Assembly (NCBI GenBank): GCA_030150425.1
Contig: JASLFY010000122.1
Coordinates: 1-16,727 of the forward strand
Direction of reading: 5' to 3'
From: Yimella sp.
Lineage (GTDB): Bacteria; Actinomycetota; Actinomycetes; Actinomycetales; Dermatophilaceae
Length of the DNA stretch: 16,727 bases
Shown here: positions 6,710 through 14,354 of the stretch, one piece after another
Numbering within the stretch: position 1 is the first letter of the stretch
Layout of the letters: every line of letters begins with the position of its first letter
The notes under the pieces: generated by a model
Databases searched by the model: none
Told to the model about the DNA's origin: nothing
What the model saw: the letters and a program-made list of their open reading frames with translations, nothing else
Made by a program: the position numbers and the translations under genes

Positions 6710-7180
6710 GTGGCCAGCGCCGAAAACCCAGTCGCCATTCGTGGCGCGGCTTCCCCCGCGAAGCCGATGTTCGCAGCGATGCTGCGGGCCGGGGTTCTCG
6801 TGTCGGCCGTGGCCTTCCCGGTCGTGGTGATCGCCTTCTGGCTGATCCGCGGCACCGGGGGAGCCGGGGGAGCGGCGCTCGGCGCCCTGCTGGCGATCGT
6901 CTTCTTCGCCGCCGGCCTCTTGGTCATGACCAAGGTCATCAACGAGCAGCCGATCTCGGTGCTCACCGGCGCGATCACCGTCTACCTCGGCCAGGTCCTC
7001 TTCCTCGGCGTGATCATCCTCGCGCTGTCCGGTCAGGACTGGCTCGACACCACCGCGTTCGGCCTCTCCGTCCTGATCATCGCCCTGCTCTGGCAGGTCG
7101 CCCAGGTCGCCGCGTTCATCCGCGCTCCGAAGCCGGTCTACGACCTGCCGGAGTCCGAGAAGGACGGGGGTGTCGCCTGA
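6710..7180 (+). CDS. AtpI-type membrane protein, first gene of the atp operon
   Basis: This small membrane protein has about 156 residues and four hydrophobic helices (about 27-46, 55-76, 84-107 and 115-137), with a charged C-terminal tail. Size, topology and its place just before the ATP synthase genes match the protein that stands there in Mycobacterium (Rv1303) and Streptomyces (called AtpI). AtpI proteins are thought to help assemble the c-ring; for the actinobacterial type this is not shown. I prefer the GTG at 6710 because of GAGGAG at 6700-6705; an ATG at 6698 would add four residues. Its stop TGA shares one base with the ATG of the next gene. The sequence has no catalytic motif, and identification rests on topology and context. 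Confidence 0.75.
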   Translation: MASAENPVAIRGAASPAKPMFAAMLRAGVLVSAVAFPVVVIAFWLIRGTGGAGGAALGALLAIVFFAAGLLVMTKVINEQPISVLTGAITVYLGQVLFLGVIILALSGQDWLDTTAFGLSVLIIALLWQVAQVAAFIRAPKPVYDLPESEKDGGVA

Positions 7181-7425
7181 TGGCCGACATCGATCCGAAG
7201 AACCTCTTCGGCCACCCGACAGGTGCCATGGAGGACGGCGAACCCGCTCCGGAAGCCGGCGCCTGGGGCGTCACCAGCTACCTCATCTCCGGCCCGTTGA
7301 TGCTCGGTGGTGTCGGCTGGTTGCTGGACCACTGGCTCGGCACGGGTTTCCTGCTGCCGATCGGGATCCTGGCCGGAATGGCCCTGTCGATGTACGTGAT
7401 CTGGGTCCGGTACGGTACGGGGTGA
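7180..7425 (+). CDS. Small AtpZ/AtpI-like F1Fo ATP synthase accessory protein
   Basis: This 81-residue protein has a hydrophilic N-terminus of about 30 residues and two transmembrane helices (about 33-50 and 56-77) joined by a short loop with the sequence GWLLDHWLGTG. This hairpin, with its glycines and the LLDxxLGTG turn, is typical of the AtpZ/AtpI-like family found at the head of ATP synthase operons, for which roles in c-ring assembly or magnesium transport have been proposed. It starts at ATG 7180 within TGATG, overlapping the previous stop by one base, so the two are probably translationally coupled. A 105-base gap follows before atpB. The family call is reasonable; the role is inferred from context. 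Confidence 0.75.
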   Translation: MADIDPKNLFGHPTGAMEDGEPAPEAGAWGVTSYLISGPLMLGGVGWLLDHWLGTGFLLPIGILAGMALSMYVIWVRYGTG

Positions 7426-7530
7426 GCTGGTGGGAACGACGAATGGCCGAGCCGCTACGGAAGCACCCCGGCACATCAAGTACGACGAACACTCTGCCCG
7501 CTCAAGTTGGAAGTTGACTGAGGAGATCCT

Positions 7531-8331
7531 GTGAGCACGAACTCGCTGGCCGCACTGGCGGTGGCGTCCGACGGTGGCTACGAAGCGCCGTCACCCCATG
7601 AGTTCTGGCAGCCGCTGATCGGCTCCGGGCACTTCGCCTTCACCCGGCCGATGCTGCTGATGGCGATCTCGGTCGTTCTCATCGCGGGCGTCCTCATCGC
7701 CACCACGCGCAAGGCCGCCGTCGTCCCGGGCAAGGGGCAGTGGTTCACCGAGCAGCTCTACGGATTCGTCCGCAACGGCATCGCCGGCGACATCATCGGC
7801 ACCAAGAACTTCCTGAAGTACGTCCCGCTGCTGTTCAGCCTGTTCATGATCATCCTGGTGAACAACCTGTTCGGCATCGTCCCGTTCTTCAACTACCCGA
7901 CGATGGGCCGCGTCGGCTTCCCGATCGCGCTGACCCTGGTCGTCTACGTGATCTACCACGCCATGGGTATCAAGGAGAAGGGCGTCGGTGGCTACCTCAA
8001 GGGCCTTTTCCCGCCGGGTCTGCCCAAGCCGATCTACGTGCTGGTCGGTCCGCTGGAGCTGATCACCTACTTCATCACCCGCCCGGTCACCCTGGCGCTG
8101 CGACTCTTCGGCAACATGTTCGCCGGTCACATGCTCCTGCTGCTGTTCATCACCGGTGGCGAGTACATGGTCCTGCACGGCAGCTTCGGCATCAAGATCG
8201 CTGGTGGTGGCTCGTTCATCCTCGCGTTCGTGATGACCGCCTTCGAGGCGCTGATCGAGTTCCTGCAGGCCTACATCTTCACGATGCTCGCCGCGACCTA
8301 CATCGCCGACGCGATCTCGCACGAGCACTGA
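7531..8331 (+). CDS. atpB: F1Fo ATP synthase subunit a
   Basis: Subunit a of the membrane-embedded Fo part carries the two half-channels through which protons reach and leave the c-ring. The protein has 266 residues and several hydrophobic helices. The essential arginine lies in LALRLFGNMFAGH (Arg191). The following helix contains AFEALIEFLQAYIFTML, with Glu239 and Gln246 in the positions of conserved polar residues. A Shine-Dalgarno sequence AGGAG (7521-7525) lies five bases before the GTG start. It is preceded by the AtpI-like pair and followed, after 118 bases containing two hairpins, by atpE. All family features are intact. Confidence 0.97.
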   Translation: MSTNSLAALAVASDGGYEAPSPHEFWQPLIGSGHFAFTRPMLLMAISVVLIAGVLIATTRKAAVVPGKGQWFTEQLYGFVRNGIAGDIIGTKNFLKYVPLLFSLFMIILVNNLFGIVPFFNYPTMGRVGFPIALTLVVYVIYHAMGIKEKGVGGYLKGLFPPGLPKPIYVLVGPLELITYFITRPVTLALRLFGNMFAGHMLLLLFITGGEYMVLHGSFGIKIAGGGSFILAFVMTAFEALIEFLQAYIFTMLAATYIADAISHEH

Positions 8332-8346
8332 GCAGGACCACTGACC

Positions 8347-8363
8347 ACCGCTCGCAGAGCGGT
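8347..8363 (+). repeat. Hairpin 1 between atpB and atpE
   Basis: ACCGCTC (8347-8353) and GAGCGGT (8357-8363) form a perfect seven-base-pair stem with a three-base loop. It stands 16 bases after the atpB stop without a U-tract, so an RNA processing or stabilising element is more likely than a terminator in the middle of the operon. Confidence 0.5.
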
Positions 8364-8394
8364 CCGCACAACAACTGAATCAGTACACAGACTT

Positions 8395-8415
8395 CGCCTG
8401 GTGAAGTGCCAGGCG
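8395..8415 (+). repeat. Hairpin 2 between atpB and atpE
   Basis: CGCCTGG (8395-8401) and CCAGGCG (8409-8415) form a perfect seven-base-pair stem with a seven-base loop, upstream of an A-rich stretch (8420-8440) that leads to the atpE start. The open A-rich leader may favour translation of atpE, which is needed in many copies per complex. Confidence 0.5.
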
Positions 8416-8449
8416 GGACCACAGAAACAAACACGAAAGAGAGTTCATC

Positions 8450-8656
8450 GTGAGTGGCAACATCGCGATCCTCGGCTACGGCCTGTCGGCCATCGGCCCC
8501 GGTGTCGGTATCGGCCTCATCTTCGCCGCGTACATCAACGGCGTCGCTCGCCAGCCGGAGTCCCGCAGCATGCTGCAGTCGATCGCCATTCTGGGCTTCG
8601 CGCTCGCCGAGGCGCTCGCCATCTTCGGTCTGGTTCTCGCCTTCGTCTTCAAGTGA
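8450..8656 (+). CDS. atpE: F1Fo ATP synthase subunit c
   Basis: Subunit c forms the proton-driven rotor ring. The 68-residue protein is a helical hairpin: a glycine-rich first helix (LSAIGPGVGIGLIFAAYI), the polar loop ARQPE (33-37) that contacts gamma/epsilon, and a second helix with the ion-binding carboxylate Glu54 in GFALAEALAIFG. The residue after the glutamate is alanine, not the serine or threonine of sodium-binding rings, so a proton-driven enzyme is expected. The GTG start at 8450 is preceded by a modest AAAGAGAG Shine-Dalgarno sequence (8437-8443 region) and an A-rich leader. The loop Arg-Gln-Pro joins the ring to the central stalk. Both flanks contain hairpins, possibly for differential expression. 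Confidence 0.97.
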   Translation: MSGNIAILGYGLSAIGPGVGIGLIFAAYINGVARQPESRSMLQSIAILGFALAEALAIFGLVLAFVFK

Positions 8657-8681
8657 TCGGCTGAGCCCCGGAATTTCCCTT

Positions 8682-8702
8682 GCAGCGCGGTGAGCTCGCT
8701 GC
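8682..8702 (+). repeat. Hairpin between atpE and atpF
   Basis: GCAGCG (8682-8687) and CGCTGC (8697-8702) form a six-base-pair stem with a nine-base loop, 25 bases after the atpE stop. It may protect the upstream atpE message from 3' exonucleases; there is no U-tract. Confidence 0.35.
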
Positions 8703-8730
8703 GAATCCGCTGCCGAATTAGGAGAAACGT

Positions 8731-9321
8731 ATGCACAACCTGGCCGTGACGACGCTGAGCGTCGTGGCTGAGGAGGCGCCGGGCACCAAGACCCCGATCC
8801 TGCCGGCCTACGGCGAGCTGATCTTCAGCCTGATCGCCTTCGCGATCCTGTTCCTGTTGATCAAGAAGTTCGTCGTGCCGAACCTGGAGAAGGCCTACGC
8901 CGAGCGCCGCGCCGCCATCGAGGGCGGAATGGAGCAGGCTCAGGCCGCTCAGAAGGAAGCCGAGTCCGCCAAGCACGAGTACGAAGCGCAGCTGGCTTCG
9001 GCCCGTGACGAGGCCGCGAAGATCCGCGAGGACGCGCGCGCCCAGGGTGCGCAGATCGTCGAGGAGTCGCGGGCTCAGGCCCAGGCCGAAGCGGCCCGCA
9101 TCGTGGAGGCCGGTCACCGGCAGACCGAGGCGGAGCGTCAGCAGGCCGCCGCGTCGCTGAAGAGCGACGTGGGTCGGATGTCGACCGACCTCGCCAGCAA
9201 GATCGTCGGTGAGTCGCTGCACGACGAGACCCGTCAGAAGGGCATCGTAGAGCGGTTCCTGGCCGAGCTGGAGTCCGGTTCGGTCAAGCCGACGAAGATC
9301 GGTTCCGAGGCAGGCAACTGA
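8731..9321 (+). CDS. atpF: F1Fo ATP synthase subunit b
   Basis: Subunit b forms the peripheral stalk that holds F1 against Fo during rotation. The 196-residue protein has a short N-terminal segment, one transmembrane helix (about 28-47, ELIFSLIAFAILFLLIKKF) and then a long charged, alanine-rich coiled coil (about 55-165) with many Glu, Lys, Arg and Gln residues, typical of the b dimer. The C-terminal part (KIVGESLHDETRQKGIVERF) would contact subunit delta. A good Shine-Dalgarno sequence AGGAG (8720-8724) precedes the ATG by six bases. The stop overlaps the atpH ATG by one base (TGATG), so the two stalk subunits are coupled in translation. It is somewhat longer than E. coli b (156 residues), as usual in actinobacteria. 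Confidence 0.96.
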   Translation: MHNLAVTTLSVVAEEAPGTKTPILPAYGELIFSLIAFAILFLLIKKFVVPNLEKAYAERRAAIEGGMEQAQAAQKEAESAKHEYEAQLASARDEAAKIREDARAQGAQIVEESRAQAQAEAARIVEAGHRQTEAERQQAAASLKSDVGRMSTDLASKIVGESLHDETRQKGIVERFLAELESGSVKPTKIGSEAGN

Positions 9322-10133
9322 TGCAGGGCGCTTCCCGGACCGCACTCGCCGCCGTACGAGCATCGCTGGGCACCACCCTCACCGGTGGCGCCGACGCGGG
9401 GGAGACCTCGCGGGAGTTGTTCGCCGCGACCGACGTCCTCGACGGCAACGCCTCGCTGCGTCGCGCGTTGACCGACCCGACCCAGCAGGGCGCCCAGCGC
9501 TCGAAGCTGGTCGAGACCCTGTTCCAGGGCAAGGTCAGCGCCGGCGTGCTGGGGCTGCTGCGCGAGGTCGCCGAGCAGCGGTGGAGCAGCGACCGTGACG
9601 CCTCCGACGCGGTCGAGCACCTCGCGGTCGCCGCGGCCTTCGCCGCAGCCGACCGTCGTGGCGCCATCGACGCCGTCGAGGAGCAGCTGTTCCGCTTCGA
9701 ACGGACCGTCGCCGGTGATGCCGACCTGCGTGACGCCTTCATGGACCGCCAGCGGTCCGGCAAGGACAAGGCAGGTCTGGTCAACACCCTGCTCGACGGC
9801 AAGGCGGAGCCGGAGACGGCTTACCTCGCCGGTCGCGCCGCGGAGCACCCGCGTGGGCGCCGCTACGAGCGCACCCTCGAGGAGTACCTCGCGGTGGCTG
9901 CCTCCGTACGCCAGCAGTTGACGGCCGTCGTGACGGCCGCCGTACCGCTGTCGGACGAGCACCGGGAGCGCCTCGGTCGTGCCCTGCACGGCATCTACGG
10001 GCGCGATGTCATGACGAACGTCGTGGTCGACCCTGCGGTCGTCGGCGGCATCCGTGTCCAGGTCGGTGACGAGGTCATCGACGGAACCACTCTGAGTCGG
10101 TTGGAGGACGTTCGCCGCAATCTGGCGAACTGA
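9321..10133 (+). CDS. atpH: F1Fo ATP synthase subunit delta
   Basis: Subunit delta sits on top of the alpha3beta3 hexamer and joins it to the b stalk. The 270-residue length is typical of actinobacterial delta subunits and much longer than the 177 residues of E. coli. The C-terminal signature is clear: VVVDPAVVGGIRVQVGDEVI at about 233-252, followed by DGTTLSRLEDVRRNL. The N-terminal helical domain (about 1-110) contains repeated acidic and alanine-rich helices. The ATG at 9321 lies in TGATG, sharing a base with the atpF stop. A 77-base gap leads to atpA. Confidence 0.95.
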   Translation: MQGASRTALAAVRASLGTTLTGGADAGETSRELFAATDVLDGNASLRRALTDPTQQGAQRSKLVETLFQGKVSAGVLGLLREVAEQRWSSDRDASDAVEHLAVAAAFAAADRRGAIDAVEEQLFRFERTVAGDADLRDAFMDRQRSGKDKAGLVNTLLDGKAEPETAYLAGRAAEHPRGRRYERTLEEYLAVAASVRQQLTAVVTAAVPLSDEHRERLGRALHGIYGRDVMTNVVVDPAVVGGIRVQVGDEVIDGTTLSRLEDVRRNLAN

Positions 10134-10198
10134 GACCTCCGACTGGCGTACCTCGCCATTCACTGACGCACTTGAGCAACGGGCCACGGCCCACCATG

Positions 10199-10204
10199 AA
10201 GGAG
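10199..10204 (+). promoter_or_regulatory. Ribosome binding site deciding the atpA start
   Basis: AAGGAG lies six bases before ATG 10211 and three before ATG 10208. The spacing and the family N-terminus (MxEL-type) favour 10211 over the tandem ATG 10208 and the farther in-frame start at 10172. Confidence 0.7.
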
Positions 10205-10210
10205 AAGATG

Positions 10211-11845
10211 ATGACGGAGCTCTCCATCCGTCCGGAAGAGATTCGGGCAGCGCTCGACGGCTACGTGCAGTCGTACGAGCCGGGTGCCGCCTCCCGTGAC
10301 GAGGTAGGCCAGGTCAGCGACGCCGCCGACGGCATCGCACACGTCGAGGGTCTGCCGACCGCGATGACCAACGAACTGCTGCAGTTCGAGGACGGCACGC
10401 TCGGCCTCGCGCTGAACCTCGACGTCCACGAGATCGGTGTGGTCGTCCTGGGCGACTACGACGGCATCGAAGAGGGCCAGACGGTCAAGCGCACCGGCGA
10501 GGTCCTCTCGGTCCCGGTCGGTGACGAGTTCCTCGGTCGCGTGGTGGACCCGCTGGGTCAGCCGATCGACGGCCTCGGCGAGATCAAGGCCGAGGGTCGC
10601 CGCGAGCTGGAGCTGCAGGCTCCGAACGTGGTCTCCCGCAAGTCGGTCCACGAGCCGATGATGACCGGCATCAAGGCCATCGACTCGATGACCCCGGTCG
10701 GCCGCGGTCAGCGTCAGCTGATCATCGGTGACCGCAAGACCGGCAAGACCACGATCGCCACCGACACGATCATCAACCAGAAGCAGTACTGGGAGACCGG
10801 CGACCCGAACAAGCAGGTTCGCTGCATCTACGTCGCGATCGGTCAGAAGAACTCGACCGTCGCCGAGGTGCGCGGCACCCTCGAAGAGGCCGGCGCGATG
10901 GAGTACACCACCATCGTCAACGCCCCCGCGGGTGACCCGGCCGGCTTCAAGTACCTCGCGCCGTTCACCGGTTCCGCCATCGGTCAGCACTGGATGTACC
11001 AGGGCAAGCACGTCCTGATCGTCTTCGACGACCTGAGCAAGCAGGCCGAGGCCTACCGCGCCATGTCGCTGCTGCTGCGCCGCCCGCCGGGCCGCGAGGC
11101 CTACCCGGGTGACGTCTTCTACCTGCACTCGCGTCTGCTCGAGCGCTGCGCGAAGCTGTCGGACGAGCTCGGCGCTGGTTCGATGACCGGTCTGCCGATC
11201 ATCGAGACCAAGGCCGGTGACGTCTCGGCGTACATCCCGACCAACGTCATCTCGATCACCGACGGCCAGATCTTCCTGCAGGCCGACCTGTTCAACGCCA
11301 ACCAGCGTCCGGCGGTCGACGTGGGTATCTCCGTCTCCCGTGTCGGTGGTTCCGCGATGACCAAGGCGATGAAGGCCGTCACCGGTTCGATCAAGGTCGA
11401 TCTCGCCCAGTTCCGCGAGATGCAGGCCTTCGCGATGTTCGCCTCGGACCTCGACGCCGCCTCGCGTCGTCAGCTGTCCCGCGGTGAGCGCCTGATGGCC
11501 ATGTTCAAGCAGCCGCAGAACTCGCCGTACCCGATGGAGGAGCAGGTCGCCTCGATCTGGGCCGGCACCACCGGTCAGTTCGACGACATCGCCACCGAGG
11601 ACGTGCAGCGCTTCGAGAACGAGTGGATCGACTACCTGCGTCGCAACAACAGCGACTTCCTGTCCGCGGTCCGCGAGAGCACCAAGCTCGACGACGACGG
11701 CAAGAAGACGCTCGAGAACGCGATGGCGGAGTTCAAGAAGGAGTTCCGCGCCACCCCCGAACACGGTGGTGAGGGTTCCGAGCAGTTCGACGAGCTCACC
11801 CAGGACCAGATCAACCAGCAGCAGATCGTCAAGCAGAAGCACTGA
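10211..11845 (+). CDS. atpA: F1Fo ATP synthase subunit alpha
   Basis: Alpha subunits alternate with beta in the F1 hexamer and bind non-catalytic nucleotides. The 544-residue protein shows the beta-barrel domain (about 28-95), the Walker A motif GDRKTGKT (173-180), HVLIVFDDLSKQAEAYRA as the Walker B region, the PPGREAYPGDVFYLHSRLLE segment, and the arginine finger in ISVSRVGG. The C-terminal helical domain is complete and ends in a polar tail. Start 10211 gives MTELSIRPEEI, which aligns with the MAELTI start I recall for mycobacterial alpha. The upstream in-frame codons (from 10172) carry no Shine-Dalgarno sequence. The gene uses many GGT, CGT and GCT codons compared with prfA-tsaC, perhaps a mark of high expression. 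Confidence 0.97.
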   Translation: MTELSIRPEEIRAALDGYVQSYEPGAASRDEVGQVSDAADGIAHVEGLPTAMTNELLQFEDGTLGLALNLDVHEIGVVVLGDYDGIEEGQTVKRTGEVLSVPVGDEFLGRVVDPLGQPIDGLGEIKAEGRRELELQAPNVVSRKSVHEPMMTGIKAIDSMTPVGRGQRQLIIGDRKTGKTTIATDTIINQKQYWETGDPNKQVRCIYVAIGQKNSTVAEVRGTLEEAGAMEYTTIVNAPAGDPAGFKYLAPFTGSAIGQHWMYQGKHVLIVFDDLSKQAEAYRAMSLLLRRPPGREAYPGDVFYLHSRLLERCAKLSDELGAGSMTGLPIIETKAGDVSAYIPTNVISITDGQIFLQADLFNANQRPAVDVGISVSRVGGSAMTKAMKAVTGSIKVDLAQFREMQAFAMFASDLDAASRRQLSRGERLMAMFKQPQNSPYPMEEQVASIWAGTTGQFDDIATEDVQRFENEWIDYLRRNNSDFLSAVRESTKLDDDGKKTLENAMAEFKKEFRATPEHGGEGSEQFDELTQDQINQQQIVKQKH

Positions 11846-11890
11846 GCTTCGCTCGACATCCACTGACGGTTCGACAAGGAAGGAAGGCCC

Positions 11891-12802
11891 ATGGGAGCGC
11901 AGCAGCGGATCTACCGCCAGCGCATCCGGTCGGTCCAGGCCACCAAGAAGATCACGCGCGCGATGGAGCTCATCGCCGCGTCCCGGGTGGTCAAGGCACG
12001 ACAGGCGGTTGAGCGCTCGACGCCGTACGCGGTGGCGCTCACCCGTGCGCTGTCGGCCGTGACCGGCCGTACGGATGTGGACCACGTGTTGACCACCGAA
12101 CGCGAGAACCCGAAGCGGGCCGCGGTCGTGGTGCTCACCGCGGACCGCGGTCTGGCCGGGTCGTACTCGGTCAACGCGATCAAGCGCAGCGGTGAGTTGA
12201 TCGAGCACCTCACCCAGGGCGGAATCGAGCCGGTTCCGTTCCTGGTGGGGCGCAAGGCGGTCAGCTACTACAAGTTCCGCCGCCGGGAGTTCGCCGCGGA
12301 GTGGACGGGCTTCACCGACAGCCCGACCGCCGAGGTGGCCCGGGAGATCGGCCGTCGCCTGGCCGAGGAGTTCATGAAGGGCTCCGAGAAGGGCGGCGTC
12401 GACGAGGTCCACATCGTCTACACCCGGTTCAAGAACATGGTGACGCAGGAGCCGACCGTGCTGCGGCTGCTCCCGTTGGAGGTCGTGGAAGGTGAGGCCG
12501 ACGCCGATGGCGACGGTCATCCCGACGGCCCGTTGCCGCTGTTCGAGTTCGAGCCGAACCCGGAAGCTGTGCTGGAGGCCCTGCTGCCGAAGTACATCGA
12601 GTCCCGGATCTTCAACGCGCTGCTGCAGTCGGCGGCCTCGGAGCTCGCTGCCCGTCAGCGCGCGATGAAGTCGGCGACCGACAACGCCACGGAACTCATC
12701 AACACGTACACCCGACTGGCCAACCAGGCCCGTCAGGCCGAAATCACCCAAGAGATCAGCGAGATCGTTGGCGGCGCCAGCGCCCTCGCGGACGCCGGCT
12801 GA
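11891..12802 (+). CDS. atpG: F1Fo ATP synthase subunit gamma
   Basis: Gamma is the rotating central shaft of F1. The 303-residue protein has both ends of the coiled coil: the N-terminal helix MGAQQRIYRQRIRSVQATKK followed by ITRAMELIAASRVVKAR, and the C-terminal helix RAMKSATDNATELINTYTRL with ITQEISEIVGGASAL. The central Rossmann-like part contains VLTADRGLAGSYSVN (about 81-95). A purine-rich Shine-Dalgarno sequence (AAGGAAGGA, 11877-11885) precedes the ATG. In other bacteria gamma binds epsilon at its foot next to the c-ring; that partner is not encoded in this operon, and no obvious loss of the gamma foot region can be seen by eye. Confidence 0.97.
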   Translation: MGAQQRIYRQRIRSVQATKKITRAMELIAASRVVKARQAVERSTPYAVALTRALSAVTGRTDVDHVLTTERENPKRAAVVVLTADRGLAGSYSVNAIKRSGELIEHLTQGGIEPVPFLVGRKAVSYYKFRRREFAAEWTGFTDSPTAEVAREIGRRLAEEFMKGSEKGGVDEVHIVYTRFKNMVTQEPTVLRLLPLEVVEGEADADGDGHPDGPLPLFEFEPNPEAVLEALLPKYIESRIFNALLQSAASELAARQRAMKSATDNATELINTYTRLANQARQAEITQEISEIVGGASALADAG

Positions 12803-12826
12803 GCGCCACAGGACGAAGGAATATCA

Positions 12827-14284
12827 ATGAGCACTGTTGCTACCGAGCACGAGGCCGCCCCGGCCCAGCAGCCCGGCGGTGTCGGTCGCATCTCGCGTGT
12901 GATCGGCCCGGTCGTCGACGTGGAGTTCAGCGTCGACACGATGCCGGAGATGTACAACCTGCTGACCACCGAGGTCGACCTCGGTGCCGGCAAGAAGAAG
13001 GTCAACCTCGAGGTCGCCCAGTTCATCGGCGACAACATGATCCGCGCCGTCTCGCTGCAGCCGACCGACGGTCTGGTGCGCGGCTCGGCGGTGCAGGACA
13101 CCGGCGGCCCGATCTCCGTGCCGGTCGGTGAGGTCACCCTCGGCAAGGTCTTCAACGCCACCGGTGACTGCCTGAACCTGGAGGAGGGCCAGACCCTCGA
13201 GGTCACCGAGCGGTGGGGCATCCACCGCAAGGCGCCGGCCTTCGACCAGCTCGAGTCGAAGACCACCATGTTCCAGACCGGCATCAAGGTCATCGACCTG
13301 CTGACGCCGTACGTGCAGGGTGGAAAGATCGGTCTGTTCGGTGGTGCCGGTGTCGGCAAGACCGTTCTGATCCAGGAAATGATCGCCCGTGTGGCCCGCG
13401 ACCACGGTGGTGTGTCGGTGTTCGCCGGTGTCGGTGAGCGCACCCGTGAGGGCAACGACCTGATGGTCGAGATGGAGGAGGCCGGGGTTCTCGGTCAGAC
13501 CGCCCTCGTCTTCGGTCAGATGGACGAGCCGCCGGGCACGCGTCTGCGCGTCGCCCTGTCGGCCCTCACGATGGCGGAGTACTTCCGCGACGTGAAGAAC
13601 CAGGACGTGTTGTTGTTCATCGACAACATCTTCCGGTTCACCCAGGCCGGTTCGGAGGTGTCGACCCTGCTCGGTCGTATGCCGTCCGCGGTGGGTTACC
13701 AGCCGACGCTGGCCGACGAGATGGGCCTCCTGCAGGAGCGCATCACCTCGACCCGCGGTCACTCGATCACCTCGATGCAGGCGATCTACGTCCCAGCCGA
13801 CGACTACACCGACCCGGCTCCGGCGACGACCTTCGCCCACCTCGACGCGACCACCGAGCTCTCGCGTGACATCGCGTCGATGGGTATCTACCCGGCCGTG
13901 GACCCGCTGACCTCGACGTCGCGCATCCTCGACCCGCGGTACATCGCCAAGGACCACTACGAGACCGCGGTCCGGATCAAGGGAATCCTGCAGCGCAACA
14001 AGGAGCTGCAGGACATCATCGCGATCCTCGGTATCGACGAGCTCAGCGAAGAGGACAAGATTCTCGTCAACCGCGCCCGTCGTATCCAGCGCTTCCTGTC
14101 GCAGAACACCTACGTCGCCAAGCAGTTCACCGGCATCGAGGGTTCGACGGTTCCGCTGGAGGACACCATCGAGGCGTTCACCAAGATCGCCGACGGTGAC
14201 TACGACCACGTCCCCGAGCAGGCGTTCTTCATGTGCGGTGGGCTCGACGACGTCGAGCGCAAGGCCAAGGAGCTGGAGGGCTGA
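12827..14284 (+). CDS. atpD: F1Fo ATP synthase subunit beta (catalytic)
   Basis: Beta carries the catalytic sites for ATP synthesis. The 485-residue protein has an N-terminal barrel (about 20-100), the Walker A motif GGAGVGKT (172-179), the catalytic glutamate in GVGERTREGNDL (Glu204), the Walker B strand DVLLFIDNIFRF, the segment MPSAVGYQPTLADEMG, and the DELSEED lever sequence within ILGIDELSEEDK. The Shine-Dalgarno sequence GAAGGA (12815-12820) is six bases before the ATG. The gene is complete and is the last of the operon: a strong hairpin follows 18 bases after the stop and no atpC is found, although the standard order is atpD-atpC. Confidence 0.98.
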   Translation: MSTVATEHEAAPAQQPGGVGRISRVIGPVVDVEFSVDTMPEMYNLLTTEVDLGAGKKKVNLEVAQFIGDNMIRAVSLQPTDGLVRGSAVQDTGGPISVPVGEVTLGKVFNATGDCLNLEEGQTLEVTERWGIHRKAPAFDQLESKTTMFQTGIKVIDLLTPYVQGGKIGLFGGAGVGKTVLIQEMIARVARDHGGVSVFAGVGERTREGNDLMVEMEEAGVLGQTALVFGQMDEPPGTRLRVALSALTMAEYFRDVKNQDVLLFIDNIFRFTQAGSEVSTLLGRMPSAVGYQPTLADEMGLLQERITSTRGHSITSMQAIYVPADDYTDPAPATTFAHLDATTELSRDIASMGIYPAVDPLTSTSRILDPRYIAKDHYETAVRIKGILQRNKELQDIIAILGIDELSEEDKILVNRARRIQRFLSQNTYVAKQFTGIEGSTVPLEDTIEAFTKIADGDYDHVPEQAFFMCGGLDDVERKAKELEG

Positions 14285-14302
14285 TCTCAGCCTCCTGTTC
14301 GT

Positions 14303-14337
14303 CGAAGGCCCCCAGGTGTCATGCCTGGGGGCCTTCG
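14303..14337 (+). terminator. Terminator hairpin after atpD
   Basis: A perfect 14-base-pair stem (14303-14316 with 14324-14337, left arm CGAAGGCCCCCAGG) with a seven-base loop starts 18 bases after the atpD stop. No U-run follows, which is common for actinobacterial terminators. It closes the atp operon before any place for atpC. Confidence 0.85.
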
Positions 14338-14340
14338 CCG

Positions 14341-14346
14341 TACGCT
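14341..14346 (+). promoter_or_regulatory. Possible -10 element of the permease gene
   Basis: TACGCT fits TANNNT and ends eight bases before the GTG start, a spacing expected for a leaderless or nearly leaderless mRNA. No clear -35 is visible because that region falls in the terminator hairpin. Confidence 0.3.
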
Positions 14347-14354
14347 GAGCGCTC

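Noticed and set aside
7436..7489. Direct repeat ACGACGAA (7436-7443 and 7482-7489) before atpB
   Set aside because: Eight bases in a small-alphabet context may occur by chance and no promoter or stem is linked to it.
8450..8656. Sodium-type c subunit
   Set aside because: The residue after Glu54 is alanine, and the polar ligands of sodium rings are not seen.
10172..10210. Longer N-terminus of AtpA
   Set aside because: No Shine-Dalgarno sequence at 10172; AAGGAG at 10199-10204 and the conserved N-terminus support 10211.
10160..12751. Very long minus-strand open frame (863 codons) opposite atpA and atpG
   Set aside because: It is an antisense frame kept open by high G+C codon use. Its translation is low-complexity (Arg, Asp, Leu, Val, Gly) and the plus strand holds clear atpA and atpG.
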